A stretch of 8,512 nt of DNA from Actinomycetota bacterium. Lineage in GTDB: Bacteria; Actinomycetota; Thermoleophilia; RBG-16-64-13. Positions 1 through 5,538 of this stretch are shown one piece after another. The first letter of the stretch is position 1, and the number at the start of each line of letters is the position of its first letter. Where the stretch lies: assembly GCA_003157225.1 (NCBI GenBank), contig PMIZ01000133.1, forward strand, positions 1 through 8,512, read 5' to 3'. The notes under the pieces were generated by a model. The model was not told the DNA's origin, did no database searches, and worked only from the letters and a program-made list of their open reading frames with translations. A program made the translations under genes and the position numbers.

Positions 1-1211
1 GGCGACATCTCCACGTACGACGACCTGCGCATGAAAGTGTCCACGGAAAGCGGTGACGAGAACCTGGCTGCGCCGCCTGTGGGCAATACGTGATTGGACC
101 CGGCGATGTAGTCTCCGAACGCCGTCGGGGTCACGCCGCCGATGAAGATCGCCCCCGCGGACCGCACCCGGCCCAGGAAGGCGCGCGGCGCTCGGAGGTG
201 GATCTCCAGATGCTCAGGCGCATACGCGTTGACCGCCTCCGCGGCCAGCTCGAGGAAGTCCGTTCCGGGAGCCGCGTAGTACGCGAACAGACGTCCGTGG
301 TCGTCGTGTCGCGAGGAGTCCGCGGACCCGTCGCCGCGAGCGCCCATCCGAAGTCTCCCGAGCGCGGCTTCGACCTCTCTGCAGAAGGCTTCCGACTCGC
401 ACACAAGCAAGGCTTGAGCCCCACTTCCGTGCTCTTCCTGAGCGAGCATGTCGGCGGACACCCAGTCCGCTCGGCCGGTCGAATCCGCCACCACGAGCAC
501 CTCGCTCGGGCCGGCGAGGCTATCGATGCCCACCGAGCCGTAGACCTGGCGCTTGGCCTCCGCCACGTAGGCGTTCCCAGGGCCGCAGATCACGTCAGCG
601 CGGGGGATCGTTTCGGTACCGAACGCCATGGCCGCGATCGCCTGGGCACCCCCCACTCGAAAGACCTTGCGGATACCCATGAGGTGGGCCGCCGCCAGCA
701 CGGAGGAGTTCACTCGGCCCTCGCGATCGGCGGGCGTGCAGATGATCAGTTCCCTCACCCCCGCCACGAGCGCCGGCACCGAGTTCATGATCACAGTCGA
801 CGCGTAAGAGCCCAGCCCCCCAGGCACGTAGAGTCCGGCCCGGTCCACAGGGAGCCGCCTGATGCCCAGCTTCTGCCCCTGCGCGCCGACGTCCTCCCAG
901 TCCGGGATCAGTTCGTGCCGGTGAAAGAAAGTACAGTTCTCCCGCGCCAATTCGAGAGCGTCGATCAGTTCCGGCTCAACGTCCGCGTACGCCGCAGCCA
1001 GTTCCGCTTCAGGAACGGCCAAAGCCCCCACCTCGGCCCCAGGCCAGTCAAAGCGACGGGTAGCTTCCACCACAGCCGCGTCGCCGCGAGTCCGCACGTC
1101 GGCCAGCAAACCGGCCACAACGTCCGCGATATCGCGGCTGGACTCGTCCGTGGGACGACCCGCAGCCAACTCGGCGGCGACGGAATCTAGGGTCAAGGGC
1201 CTGATTCTCAT
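1..1211 (-). CDS. hisD: Histidinol dehydrogenase, 3' end cut by window edge
   Basis: This enzyme catalyses the last two steps of histidine biosynthesis, NAD-dependent oxidation of L-histidinol to histidinal and then histidine, in the cytoplasm with zinc. I translated 403 codons from ATG at 1211 with no stop before the window edge; E. coli HisD has 434 residues, so about 25-30 are missing. Family motifs are seen in order: RGDAAVVEATRRFD (42-55), GLYVPGG (126-132), RVGGAQAIAAMAFGTE (185-200), CGPGNAYVAEAKR (209-221), GIDSLAGPSEVLV (228-240), QEEHG (258-262), APEHLEI (331-337) and GDYIAGSNHVLPT (366-378). By alignment to E. coli, Q258, H261 and D367 are zinc ligands and E333/H334 the catalytic pair; the fourth zinc ligand, a C-terminal His, lies outside the window. 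GGAG sits 7 bases upstream of the start. The 116-base gap from the stress-protein gene means it may have its own promoter, but I see none that is convincing. Residues about 282-325 fit the usual family sequence poorly, yet the frame is intact. Confidence 0.95.
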   Translation of the reverse strand, partial: MRIRPLTLDSVAAELAAGRPTDESSRDIADVVAGLLADVRTRGDAAVVEATRRFDWPGAEVGALAVPEAELAAAYADVEPELIDALELARENCTFFHRHELIPDWEDVGAQGQKLGIRRLPVDRAGLYVPGGLGSYASTVIMNSVPALVAGVRELIICTPADREGRVNSSVLAAAHLMGIRKVFRVGGAQAIAAMAFGTETIPRADVICGPGNAYVAEAKRQVYGSVGIDSLAGPSEVLVVADSTGRADWVSADMLAQEEHGSGAQALLVCESEAFCREVEAALGRLRMGARGDGSADSSRHDDHGRLFAYYAAPGTDFLELAAEAVNAYAPEHLEIHLRAPRAFLGRVRSAGAIFIGGVTPTAFGDYIAGSNHVLPTGGAARFSSPLSVDTFMRRSSYVEMS

Positions 1212-1327
1212 TGGCTGTCTCCGGGCGACGGCTGAGTTAGGGACGCGGCAAGGATAACTCATCGCACCCGGGTGGCGGACCGGAGGCGCACAAAGGGACC
1301 GAAGCCTGCGGCGCGCCGGCCTGCAAC

Positions 1328-1750
1328 CTACTTGACGACGAGCACCGAGCAAGGAGAGAGCCGGGTGAGATTGGAGGCGGAGCCGCCCATGATGCGTCCC
1401 AGTACTCTCGAATGGCCCATGAAACCGATCACCAGCAGATCGAACTCTTTGTCCGCCGCGTATCTGACCACCGTCTCCACCTCGTGCCCTGGCGTGATGA
1501 TCACGTGAAGGGTGGGGCCGGCTTCGGCCGCCTCGGCTCTGGCCTCCTTGGCCAAAGCCTCGAAGTAGCTGTCCTCCTCGCCTTTCTCTTCGAGCACCTC
1601 GCCCACCGTCGCCGCGTAGTGCGGCAGATGCTCCTCCACGCAGATCATGTGCAGTTCCGAATGCCAGCACGCCGCCAATCCGACCGCCATGGTGAGAGCT
1701 CTTCGGGCGTGGTCCGACCCGTCATGCGCTACCAGAATCTTCTTGAACAC
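1328..1750 (-). CDS. Universal stress protein, UspA family, single domain
   Basis: A 140-residue protein, the usual length for one Usp domain. It opens with the family strand FKKILVAHDGSDHARRAL, including the adenine-side Asp (D10). It ends with the nucleotide-binding region GFMGHSRVLGRIMGGS (109-124) and the closing strand PCSVLVVK. The binding motif matches G-2x-G-9x-G-(S/T), with one extra Gly before the Ser (G109, G112, G122, G123, S124), so it is probably of the ATP-binding rather than the UspA-like non-binding type. The start is GTG, chosen because AGGAGG lies just upstream and the first strand begins there. The gene lies 30 bases downstream of the antiporter and is very likely cotranscribed with it. 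Usp domains often accompany or fuse to cation transporters, so a regulatory role towards the antiporter is a reasonable inference, not shown. Confidence 0.93.
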   Translation of the reverse strand: MFKKILVAHDGSDHARRALTMAVGLAACWHSELHMICVEEHLPHYAATVGEVLEEKGEEDSYFEALAKEARAEAAEAGPTLHVIITPGHEVETVVRYAADKEFDLLVIGFMGHSRVLGRIMGGSASNLTRLSPCSVLVVK

Positions 1751-1780
1751 CGCGCCCTCCTCTCGGATTGGTCGCTCTGT

Positions 1781-2932
1781 CTACGATCCGCCGGCAGTCT
1801 CTCCCGGTTCAGCGAGCTGAGGCGCCTGGACCGGAGGCTGAAAGAAGCGCTGGGCGATCACCGTGGGGATCACGGCGGTTGCGATGACCACGGTCACGAG
1901 CACAGTGAACTGAGTCTTGTCTATGTATCCCGACTGTAGGCCGTAGAGCGAGGCTATGGTGCCGAAGGTGAGCCCCGTGCTCATGAGGAGTGTGACATAG
2001 GTAGCGCGCTTTGGCAGATACTTGAGCGCGAGTGGGTAGACCCCGGCGAATTTCGCGGACACCTTGACCACAAATAGGATCCCGATGAGCCCGGCGCTGG
2101 TAGCAAGGGCTGACAGAGACACGTTCATCCCCCCTTTGAGAAAGAAGAACGGGGTGACTATCCCGAAGGCGATCACCCGCAGCTTGCGCTGCATGTCCTT
2201 TTGCTGAGCGAACGTCCCCGAGAGCGCAAGTCCCAGGATGAACACCGGCAGCACAGCCTGACTGTTCCCAAGTTGAGCCAGGAGCATGATGCCGAACAGC
2301 ACCCAGAAGATGAGCTTGATGTCGGGCTCTATGACGCGCCCTCCGTAGCGTCTCGCGAACCGGCGGAAGGCCCGGGGACCGAGAACTACGACCAGGGCTG
2401 AGATCAGGTAGAACCCCAGTGTCCACCAGTTCAGCTTGGCGAAAAGCACGCTGAGCGCCAACACGGTGCCGAGGTCGGTGATGAAGCATGCGGCCATCAG
2501 CACCTTGCCGGTAACGGTGGAGGTAAGCCCGGTTTCGACCAGTACCGCATAGACCACCGCGAGCGAGGTGGTCGACAGCGCCGCCCCGCCGATCTCGGCC
2601 GCTTTCAGATCCCAACCGGTTACGAAGTAGAGGTAGGCGAACGCGGCGCAGAAGGGGATGAGAAAAGAGAGACCGCCGATCAGCGCGCTCTCCTTGAACT
2701 TCTCCCGAAGAAGCGCGGTATCCACCTCGGCCCCGGCCAAGAAGGTAAGAAGCACACCTCCGAACCCCGCGAGAAAGTCAATCCAGGCGGTAGTGTGCAT
2801 GTGCAGAGCGTTCCCCCCGACCACGCCCAAGGCTATCTCGACGATCGCCACGGAGAGGGCGAACCGGATGGACACAAGGCTGGCGACCAGCGCCAAGGTC
2901 GCCATCGCGAAGGGAAGGTAGGTCTCACTCAT
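1781..2932 (-). CDS. CPA2-family cation:proton antiporter (NapA/Kef-type membrane domain)
   Basis: A 383-residue integral membrane protein with about 11-12 hydrophobic segments, predicted to exchange Na+ or K+ for protons across the inner membrane. Family marks include FLAGAEVD (64-71), the unwound-helix region ACFITDLGTVLAL (148-160) with the presumed ion-binding D153, the conserved PFFFLKGGMNVS (261-272) with K266 on the partner helix, and STGLTFGTIASLYG (318-331). The position before D153 is Thr, whereas NapA-type electrogenic exchangers have a paired Asp and other members have Asn. This points to an exchanger of uncertain stoichiometry. There is no C-terminal TrkA/RCK domain; the protein ends about 25 residues after the last membrane segment, in a Pro/Ala/Glu-rich tail. 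The ATG at 2932 starts directly at the first membrane helix and has only a weak AGAGGC-like ribosome site. The universal stress protein gene follows after 30 bases. The transported ion is not readable from the sequence. Confidence 0.93.
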   Translation of the reverse strand: MSETYLPFAMATLALVASLVSIRFALSVAIVEIALGVVGGNALHMHTTAWIDFLAGFGGVLLTFLAGAEVDTALLREKFKESALIGGLSFLIPFCAAFAYLYFVTGWDLKAAEIGGAALSTTSLAVVYAVLVETGLTSTVTGKVLMAACFITDLGTVLALSVLFAKLNWWTLGFYLISALVVVLGPRAFRRFARRYGGRVIEPDIKLIFWVLFGIMLLAQLGNSQAVLPVFILGLALSGTFAQQKDMQRKLRVIAFGIVTPFFFLKGGMNVSLSALATSAGLIGILFVVKVSAKFAGVYPLALKYLPKRATYVTLLMSTGLTFGTIASLYGLQSGYIDKTQFTVLVTVVIATAVIPTVIAQRFFQPPVQAPQLAEPGETAGGS

Positions 2933-3037
2933 TTCCGCGCCGCCTCTGCGGGCAACCGAGGCCAGGGGCTAGGTGGCCGGAGGAAGCTGAGGTGAAGTTG
3001 CCACGCTGACTGCATGCTCGCCATCCGTGCTGTTCGG

Positions 3038-3059
3038 CGCACCCCGACGCGGGGTTGCG
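3038..3059. repeat. Inverted repeat, 9-bp stem with one bulge
   Basis: CGCA-CCCCG, a 3-base loop ACG, then CGGGG-T-TGCG: nine base pairs with a single bulged T. It sits in the antiporter leader, about 100 bases before the start codon. No T-run follows on either strand, so it is not a standard intrinsic terminator. It could be a stable leader hairpin or a factor-dependent end for the upstream flavoprotein transcript. Confidence 0.5.
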
Positions 3060-3082
3060 GACTGTACGAGTAGGCGTCATCA

Positions 3083-3098
3083 GCGGCCGCGGCCGCGG
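3083..3098. repeat. GC-only overlapping palindromes
   Basis: Two perfect palindromes overlap: a 14-bp one at 3083-3096 (GCGGCCGCGGCCGC) and a 12-bp one at 3087-3098 (CCGCGGCCGCGG). They lie just downstream of the predicted antiporter transcription start. They may form a leader hairpin or protein site, or may be chance in GC-rich DNA. Confidence 0.35.
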
Positions 3099-3126
3099 TT
3101 AAGGCGGACTCCATCGCCGAGGCGGG

Positions 3127-3135
3127 ATTATATCA
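3127..3135 (-). promoter_or_regulatory. Extended -10 promoter for antiporter/stress-protein unit
   Basis: On the minus strand this reads TGATATAAT, a perfect TGN plus TATAAT extended -10 element, conspicuous in such GC-rich surroundings. No good -35 lies 16-18 bases upstream, which is acceptable for extended -10 promoters. It lies 24 bases after the flavoprotein stop codon and points towards the antiporter. The expected transcription start is near 3120. Confidence 0.5.
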
Positions 3136-3158
3136 GGGCCGCGTGCCGCGGAGGCAGG

Positions 3159-4121
3159 CTACTTCTCAGGCTTCAGAGGGGTGAGATAGTCCTTGTACTT
3201 GGCCACTTTGCTCGGCAACTCGTCCATGTTCGCGGGCGGCTTCAACGACACATCGGCCAGCTCTTGCAGGTGCTCGAACTTGCCCGAGAGCAGCAGGTGG
3301 GAATGGGGCCGGTCCTCGGCGCTCACTGTGAAGGAAGCCTTGCCGTCGGTGACGCTCAAGGTGCCCCTCACACCGCAAATGCCGCAAATGCACGGGTAGT
3401 TGTCCTGTCCGTGCCGCACCTCGATCAACTTCGAATGACAGAGAGGACACATCCCCGGTTCACCGATGTACTCAGCCTCCTCGAGAGGCTTCTTGAGGGT
3501 CTCGGCCACGTGCCTGCCGGAGCGATGCGCGCGCTCGAGCAGGTCGTCACGCAGGGCGACCACTCGGGGTAGGCCGATCCAGTTGACGAGGATCTTGTCC
3601 ACGACCTCGATCTGCAGCGTGAGGGCAAAGAGGCTCATGATGGGGAGAGCCAAGGTGTCCCACTCGCTGCCGCCCACAGCTATAAGCGAAGCGGCCCGAG
3701 GCTTGAAGGCGCGGGGATCCGGCCCCGTGCCCGTGGTTATCCCCTTCTCCTCGCGGATCTTCTGGGCGATGATGCGGAAGCCCTGGTCGTGAGAGGGGCC
3801 CATGCGGTCCTCCAGGGTCTTCAGCAACCCCGTAGGGGACTTCTCGTAGATGGGCGAGCCGAGGACGAGCCCGTCGCAGTCCATGATCTTGTCGTCGATG
3901 AACGGGAGGTCATCGTTCTTGAGGGCGCACCGGCCCCCGCCGCCGCTTTTCATGAGGTCTTCCACGCACGAGTTGCAACCCGTGCAGGGCTTGATGGTGA
4001 GGTCCTGCAGGCGGATGAACTCGACCTCCGCTCCTGCTTCCTCGGCCCCCATAAGGGCTTCTTTGACCAGGATCTCGGTGTTGCTGAAACGTCGTCCGCA
4101 CGAGATGCCTAGGACTTTCAT
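3159..4121 (-). CDS. Flavodoxin-fold FMN reductase/ISF-like flavoprotein with C-terminal zinc-ribbon-like cluster
   Basis: A 320-residue cytoplasmic protein. It begins with the flavodoxin-like strand MKVLGISCGRRFSNTEILVK, whose loop should hold the FMN phosphate. It continues with PCTGCNSC (45-52) and C65 (C-x2-C-x2-C-x12-C), then DGLVLGSPIYEKSPTGLLKTLEDR (83-106), the hallmark of NADPH-dependent FMN reductase/iron-sulfur flavoproteins. In true ISF proteins a compact cysteine cluster binds a 4Fe-4S centre; the spacing before the last Cys is longer here. The C-terminal part adds C225-x2-C228 and C244-x-C246-x2-C249, resembling a zinc ribbon or rubredoxin-type knuckle, which is not part of the basic family. 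I chose ATG 4121 because an AAGGAG site lies 8 bases upstream and the fold starts there. A longer frame opens at 4187, overlapping the preceding stop as ATGA. It is cotranscribed with the methyltransferase gene, 62 bases away, and is likely its redox partner by inference. Confidence 0.87.
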   Translation of the reverse strand: MKVLGISCGRRFSNTEILVKEALMGAEEAGAEVEFIRLQDLTIKPCTGCNSCVEDLMKSGGGGRCALKNDDLPFIDDKIMDCDGLVLGSPIYEKSPTGLLKTLEDRMGPSHDQGFRIIAQKIREEKGITTGTGPDPRAFKPRAASLIAVGGSEWDTLALPIMSLFALTLQIEVVDKILVNWIGLPRVVALRDDLLERAHRSGRHVAETLKKPLEEAEYIGEPGMCPLCHSKLIEVRHGQDNYPCICGICGVRGTLSVTDGKASFTVSAEDRPHSHLLLSGKFEHLQELADVSLKPPANMDELPSKVAKYKDYLTPLKPEK

Positions 4122-4183
4122 GGAGTGACTCCTTCTCGTTGCCTGGTTCAACTCATCCACCGTCCCGGACTGGCCCGGGGCGC

Positions 4184-5293
4184 TCATCGGCGCACAGCGC
4201 CTATGAGCGCGGCTACATTCTCGAGCTTCGCTGTGAGGGGCACCTCACACCCTGAACCTAGTATGAACCCCCCGTCGTGCCCCATGAAGTCGATGAGCTC
4301 ACGGCAGTACGTCTCCACCTCTTCTTTGGCTCCCAGAGACAGCAGCGCCGCGCGGACATTGCCCTTGATGCAGAGGTGCTCGGCAAGCACTTCTCTTGCT
4401 TTGCGGATGTCGGTGGCCCCATCCAGTTCGACGATGCAACTCGCCCGTGGGAACTCCTTGAAATAGGGGAGCATCCGGTCCCAGTTGCCGTCGCAGTGCA
4501 CAACGGACACGAAGCCGTCAGCATGATACGAATCGATCATGCGCTTCAGGTAGGGGAAGGAGAACTCCTCCCAGATCTTGGGTGAGATGAAGCTGGCGCT
4601 GGAGCGCATGGCGAAGATAGCGATGCGGTTGCCCTTGGCCCTCCGCGCGTTCGCCTTGCCAAGCGCGATCATGGCCTCGGTGCCCACGTCCACCGCTTTC
4701 TTGACCCTCTCTGGTATGTCGTAGATATCGCGGTAGAAGGGGCGAAGCGACCGGCTGAGCGAGAACACGTCAAACGCCGGCGCTAGTCCCGTGTGGAACA
4801 TCACCGGGAGGCCTCGCTCCTTCCAGTACTTGATGTTTGTGCCCGTGTGCATGCCCGCCCGGATAAAGCCCAGCAGCACCCGTAGGTTCCCAACACTGCC
4901 GTGCAAGGGTTTGTATTGGATCTTCTTCATGAACTCGGTGTTCCAGGCGTTCCAGCCCTTCTCGAGAATCAGGTCGTAGTCGGAGGCCTGCATGACCTCC
5001 TCTTCGACGAACTGGAACGGCTCTTCCGGACCCAGCTCCCTGCCGGGAAGCTTGACCCGCATGGATTCGACATAGGAGGTGTCTCGGGGATTCATGGGGA
5101 ACACTACGTCCGGGCGCCCAACCCGCTCGATGGTCTTCGTCATCGCCCGGAGCCACTGCTTGTTGCTGCTGAACAGTTCAGCCTGGGTCATGCCGGCACA
5201 GCGTGCGGCCCAAAGAAGGATGTGCGGGTAGACCGGGATTTCCGGCGTTGACTTGAGAGCGATCGCGCGTTCCAGTTTCTCGAACGAGTCCAT
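4184..5293 (-). CDS. Uroporphyrinogen decarboxylase-fold methyltransferase (MtaA/corrinoid-type), substrate unknown
   Basis: A 369-residue TIM-barrel protein of the URO-D superfamily. It is not a haem-pathway HemE: the N-terminal substrate-binding Arg motif of HemE is absent and WAARCAGMTQAELF occupies that region. The C-terminal half has the pattern of zinc-dependent cobalamin methyltransferases: VVHCDGNWD (264-272), IKGNVRAALLSLGAKEEVE (about 312-330) and DGGFILGSGCEVP (340-352). C349 is the likely distal zinc ligand. In MtaA/MtbA the proximal site is H-x-C; here it reads H266-C267-D268, so metal binding may differ. ATG 5293 is preferred over the frame's first ATG at 5374, because a strong promoter (-35 to -10) lies inside that extension and family proteins begin near residue 1 as chosen. 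No corrinoid protein gene is seen in the window. The gene is divergent from a MerR-TetR regulator and followed by a flavoprotein gene. Family is firm; reaction is unknown. Confidence 0.88.
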   Translation of the reverse strand: MDSFEKLERAIALKSTPEIPVYPHILLWAARCAGMTQAELFSSNKQWLRAMTKTIERVGRPDVVFPMNPRDTSYVESMRVKLPGRELGPEEPFQFVEEEVMQASDYDLILEKGWNAWNTEFMKKIQYKPLHGSVGNLRVLLGFIRAGMHTGTNIKYWKERGLPVMFHTGLAPAFDVFSLSRSLRPFYRDIYDIPERVKKAVDVGTEAMIALGKANARRAKGNRIAIFAMRSSASFISPKIWEEFSFPYLKRMIDSYHADGFVSVVHCDGNWDRMLPYFKEFPRASCIVELDGATDIRKAREVLAEHLCIKGNVRAALLSLGAKEEVETYCRELIDFMGHDGGFILGSGCEVPLTAKLENVAALIGAVRR

Positions 5294-5330
5294 CTCTACT
5301 TCACCCCATCGGCCCCGGACGAACCAAGTA

Positions 5331-5359
5331 ACTTTACGGACTGAAGCCCGTCGTGTCAA
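5331..5359 (-). promoter_or_regulatory. Sigma-70-type promoter of the methyltransferase operon with dyad in spacer
   Basis: On the minus strand a perfect -35 TTGACA (5354-5359) is followed after exactly 17 bases by TAAAGT (5331-5336, 4 of 6 matches to TATAAT). The expected start near 5324 leaves a leader of about 30 bases to ATG 5293. The spacer holds an imperfect dyad CGGxCT-GA-AGxCCG (5337-5350). Placement of a dyad between -35 and -10 is characteristic of MerR-family targets, although classic MerR promoters have 19-20 base spacers. Confidence 0.65.
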
Positions 5360-5408
5360 CATAGTGGTGTTCATATTCTATCTTGTCGTGCTGCGCACCG
5401 GGAGCGGG

Positions 5409-5422
5409 GGTACGACGGTACC
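5409..5422. promoter_or_regulatory. Perfect 5-bp inverted repeat in divergent intergenic region, possible operator
   Basis: GGTAC-GACG-GTACC lies between the methyltransferase promoter and the regulator start. It is a candidate site for the neighbouring regulator, either for autoregulation or as a second operator. GTCGT half-sites also occur at 5350 and 5385, with the inverted form ACGAC at 5412-5416 inside this element. Evidence is by position and symmetry only. Confidence 0.3.
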
Positions 5423-5538
5423 TCTGGCACTCCAAAACAGCTGACATGGAGTAACATCCCGTGCACCGGAACGCCGGATGTCCCACTCTGGAGTCACGCG
5501 GACACGAAGCCGGAGCGAACATAGCCGAGGTTCTGACA

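Larger units (their letters stand above)
2933..3126 (-). other. GC-rich, hairpin-forming leader upstream of the antiporter
   Basis: This stretch lies between the flavoprotein stop and the antiporter start and contains no recognised gene. If the extended -10 at 3127-3135 is used, most of it is transcribed as a leader of nearly 190 bases. It holds a strong hairpin (3038-3059), a GC-only palindrome run (3083-3098), and a weaker stem pairing 2960-2964 with 2974-2978. A 61-codon open frame (ATG at 3114, stop overlapping the antiporter start as ATGA) crosses it; its product is Ala/Pro/Arg-rich with no family resemblance, and I see no ribosome site for it. I looked for the conserved loops of the ydaO/c-di-AMP riboswitch, a common controller of potassium transporters, and did not find them. 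Confidence 0.4.

Noticed and set aside
90..1190. Long plus-strand open frame of 366 codons
   Set aside because: It lies opposite hisD. Its product is Arg/His-rich with no family motifs, while the minus strand gives a full set of HisD motifs; it is an antisense frame of GC-rich coding DNA.
1265..1318. Perfect 10-bp palindromes at 1265-1274 and 1309-1318 between the stress-protein gene and hisD
   Set aside because: They have no loop and no T-tract, so they do not make a terminator, and such GC-only palindromes arise easily by chance here.
1809..2615. Minus-strand open frame of 268 codons inside the antiporter gene
   Set aside because: It is an out-of-frame reading of the antiporter, rich in Arg and His and without membrane segments, whereas the chosen frame gives continuous membrane helices and family motifs.
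2933..3126. ydaO/c-di-AMP riboswitch in the antiporter leader
   Set aside because: Position and target fit, but the conserved loop sequences of that class were not seen on the minus strand.
4122..4187. 22-residue N-terminal extension of the flavoprotein from ATG 4187
   Set aside because: The ATGA overlap is tempting, but ATG 4121 has an AAGGAG site at good spacing and begins exactly at the first flavodoxin strand.
5294..5374. 27-residue N-terminal extension of the methyltransferase from ATG 5374
   Set aside because: The best promoter (5331-5359) would lie inside it, and the residues do not resemble the start of family proteins.
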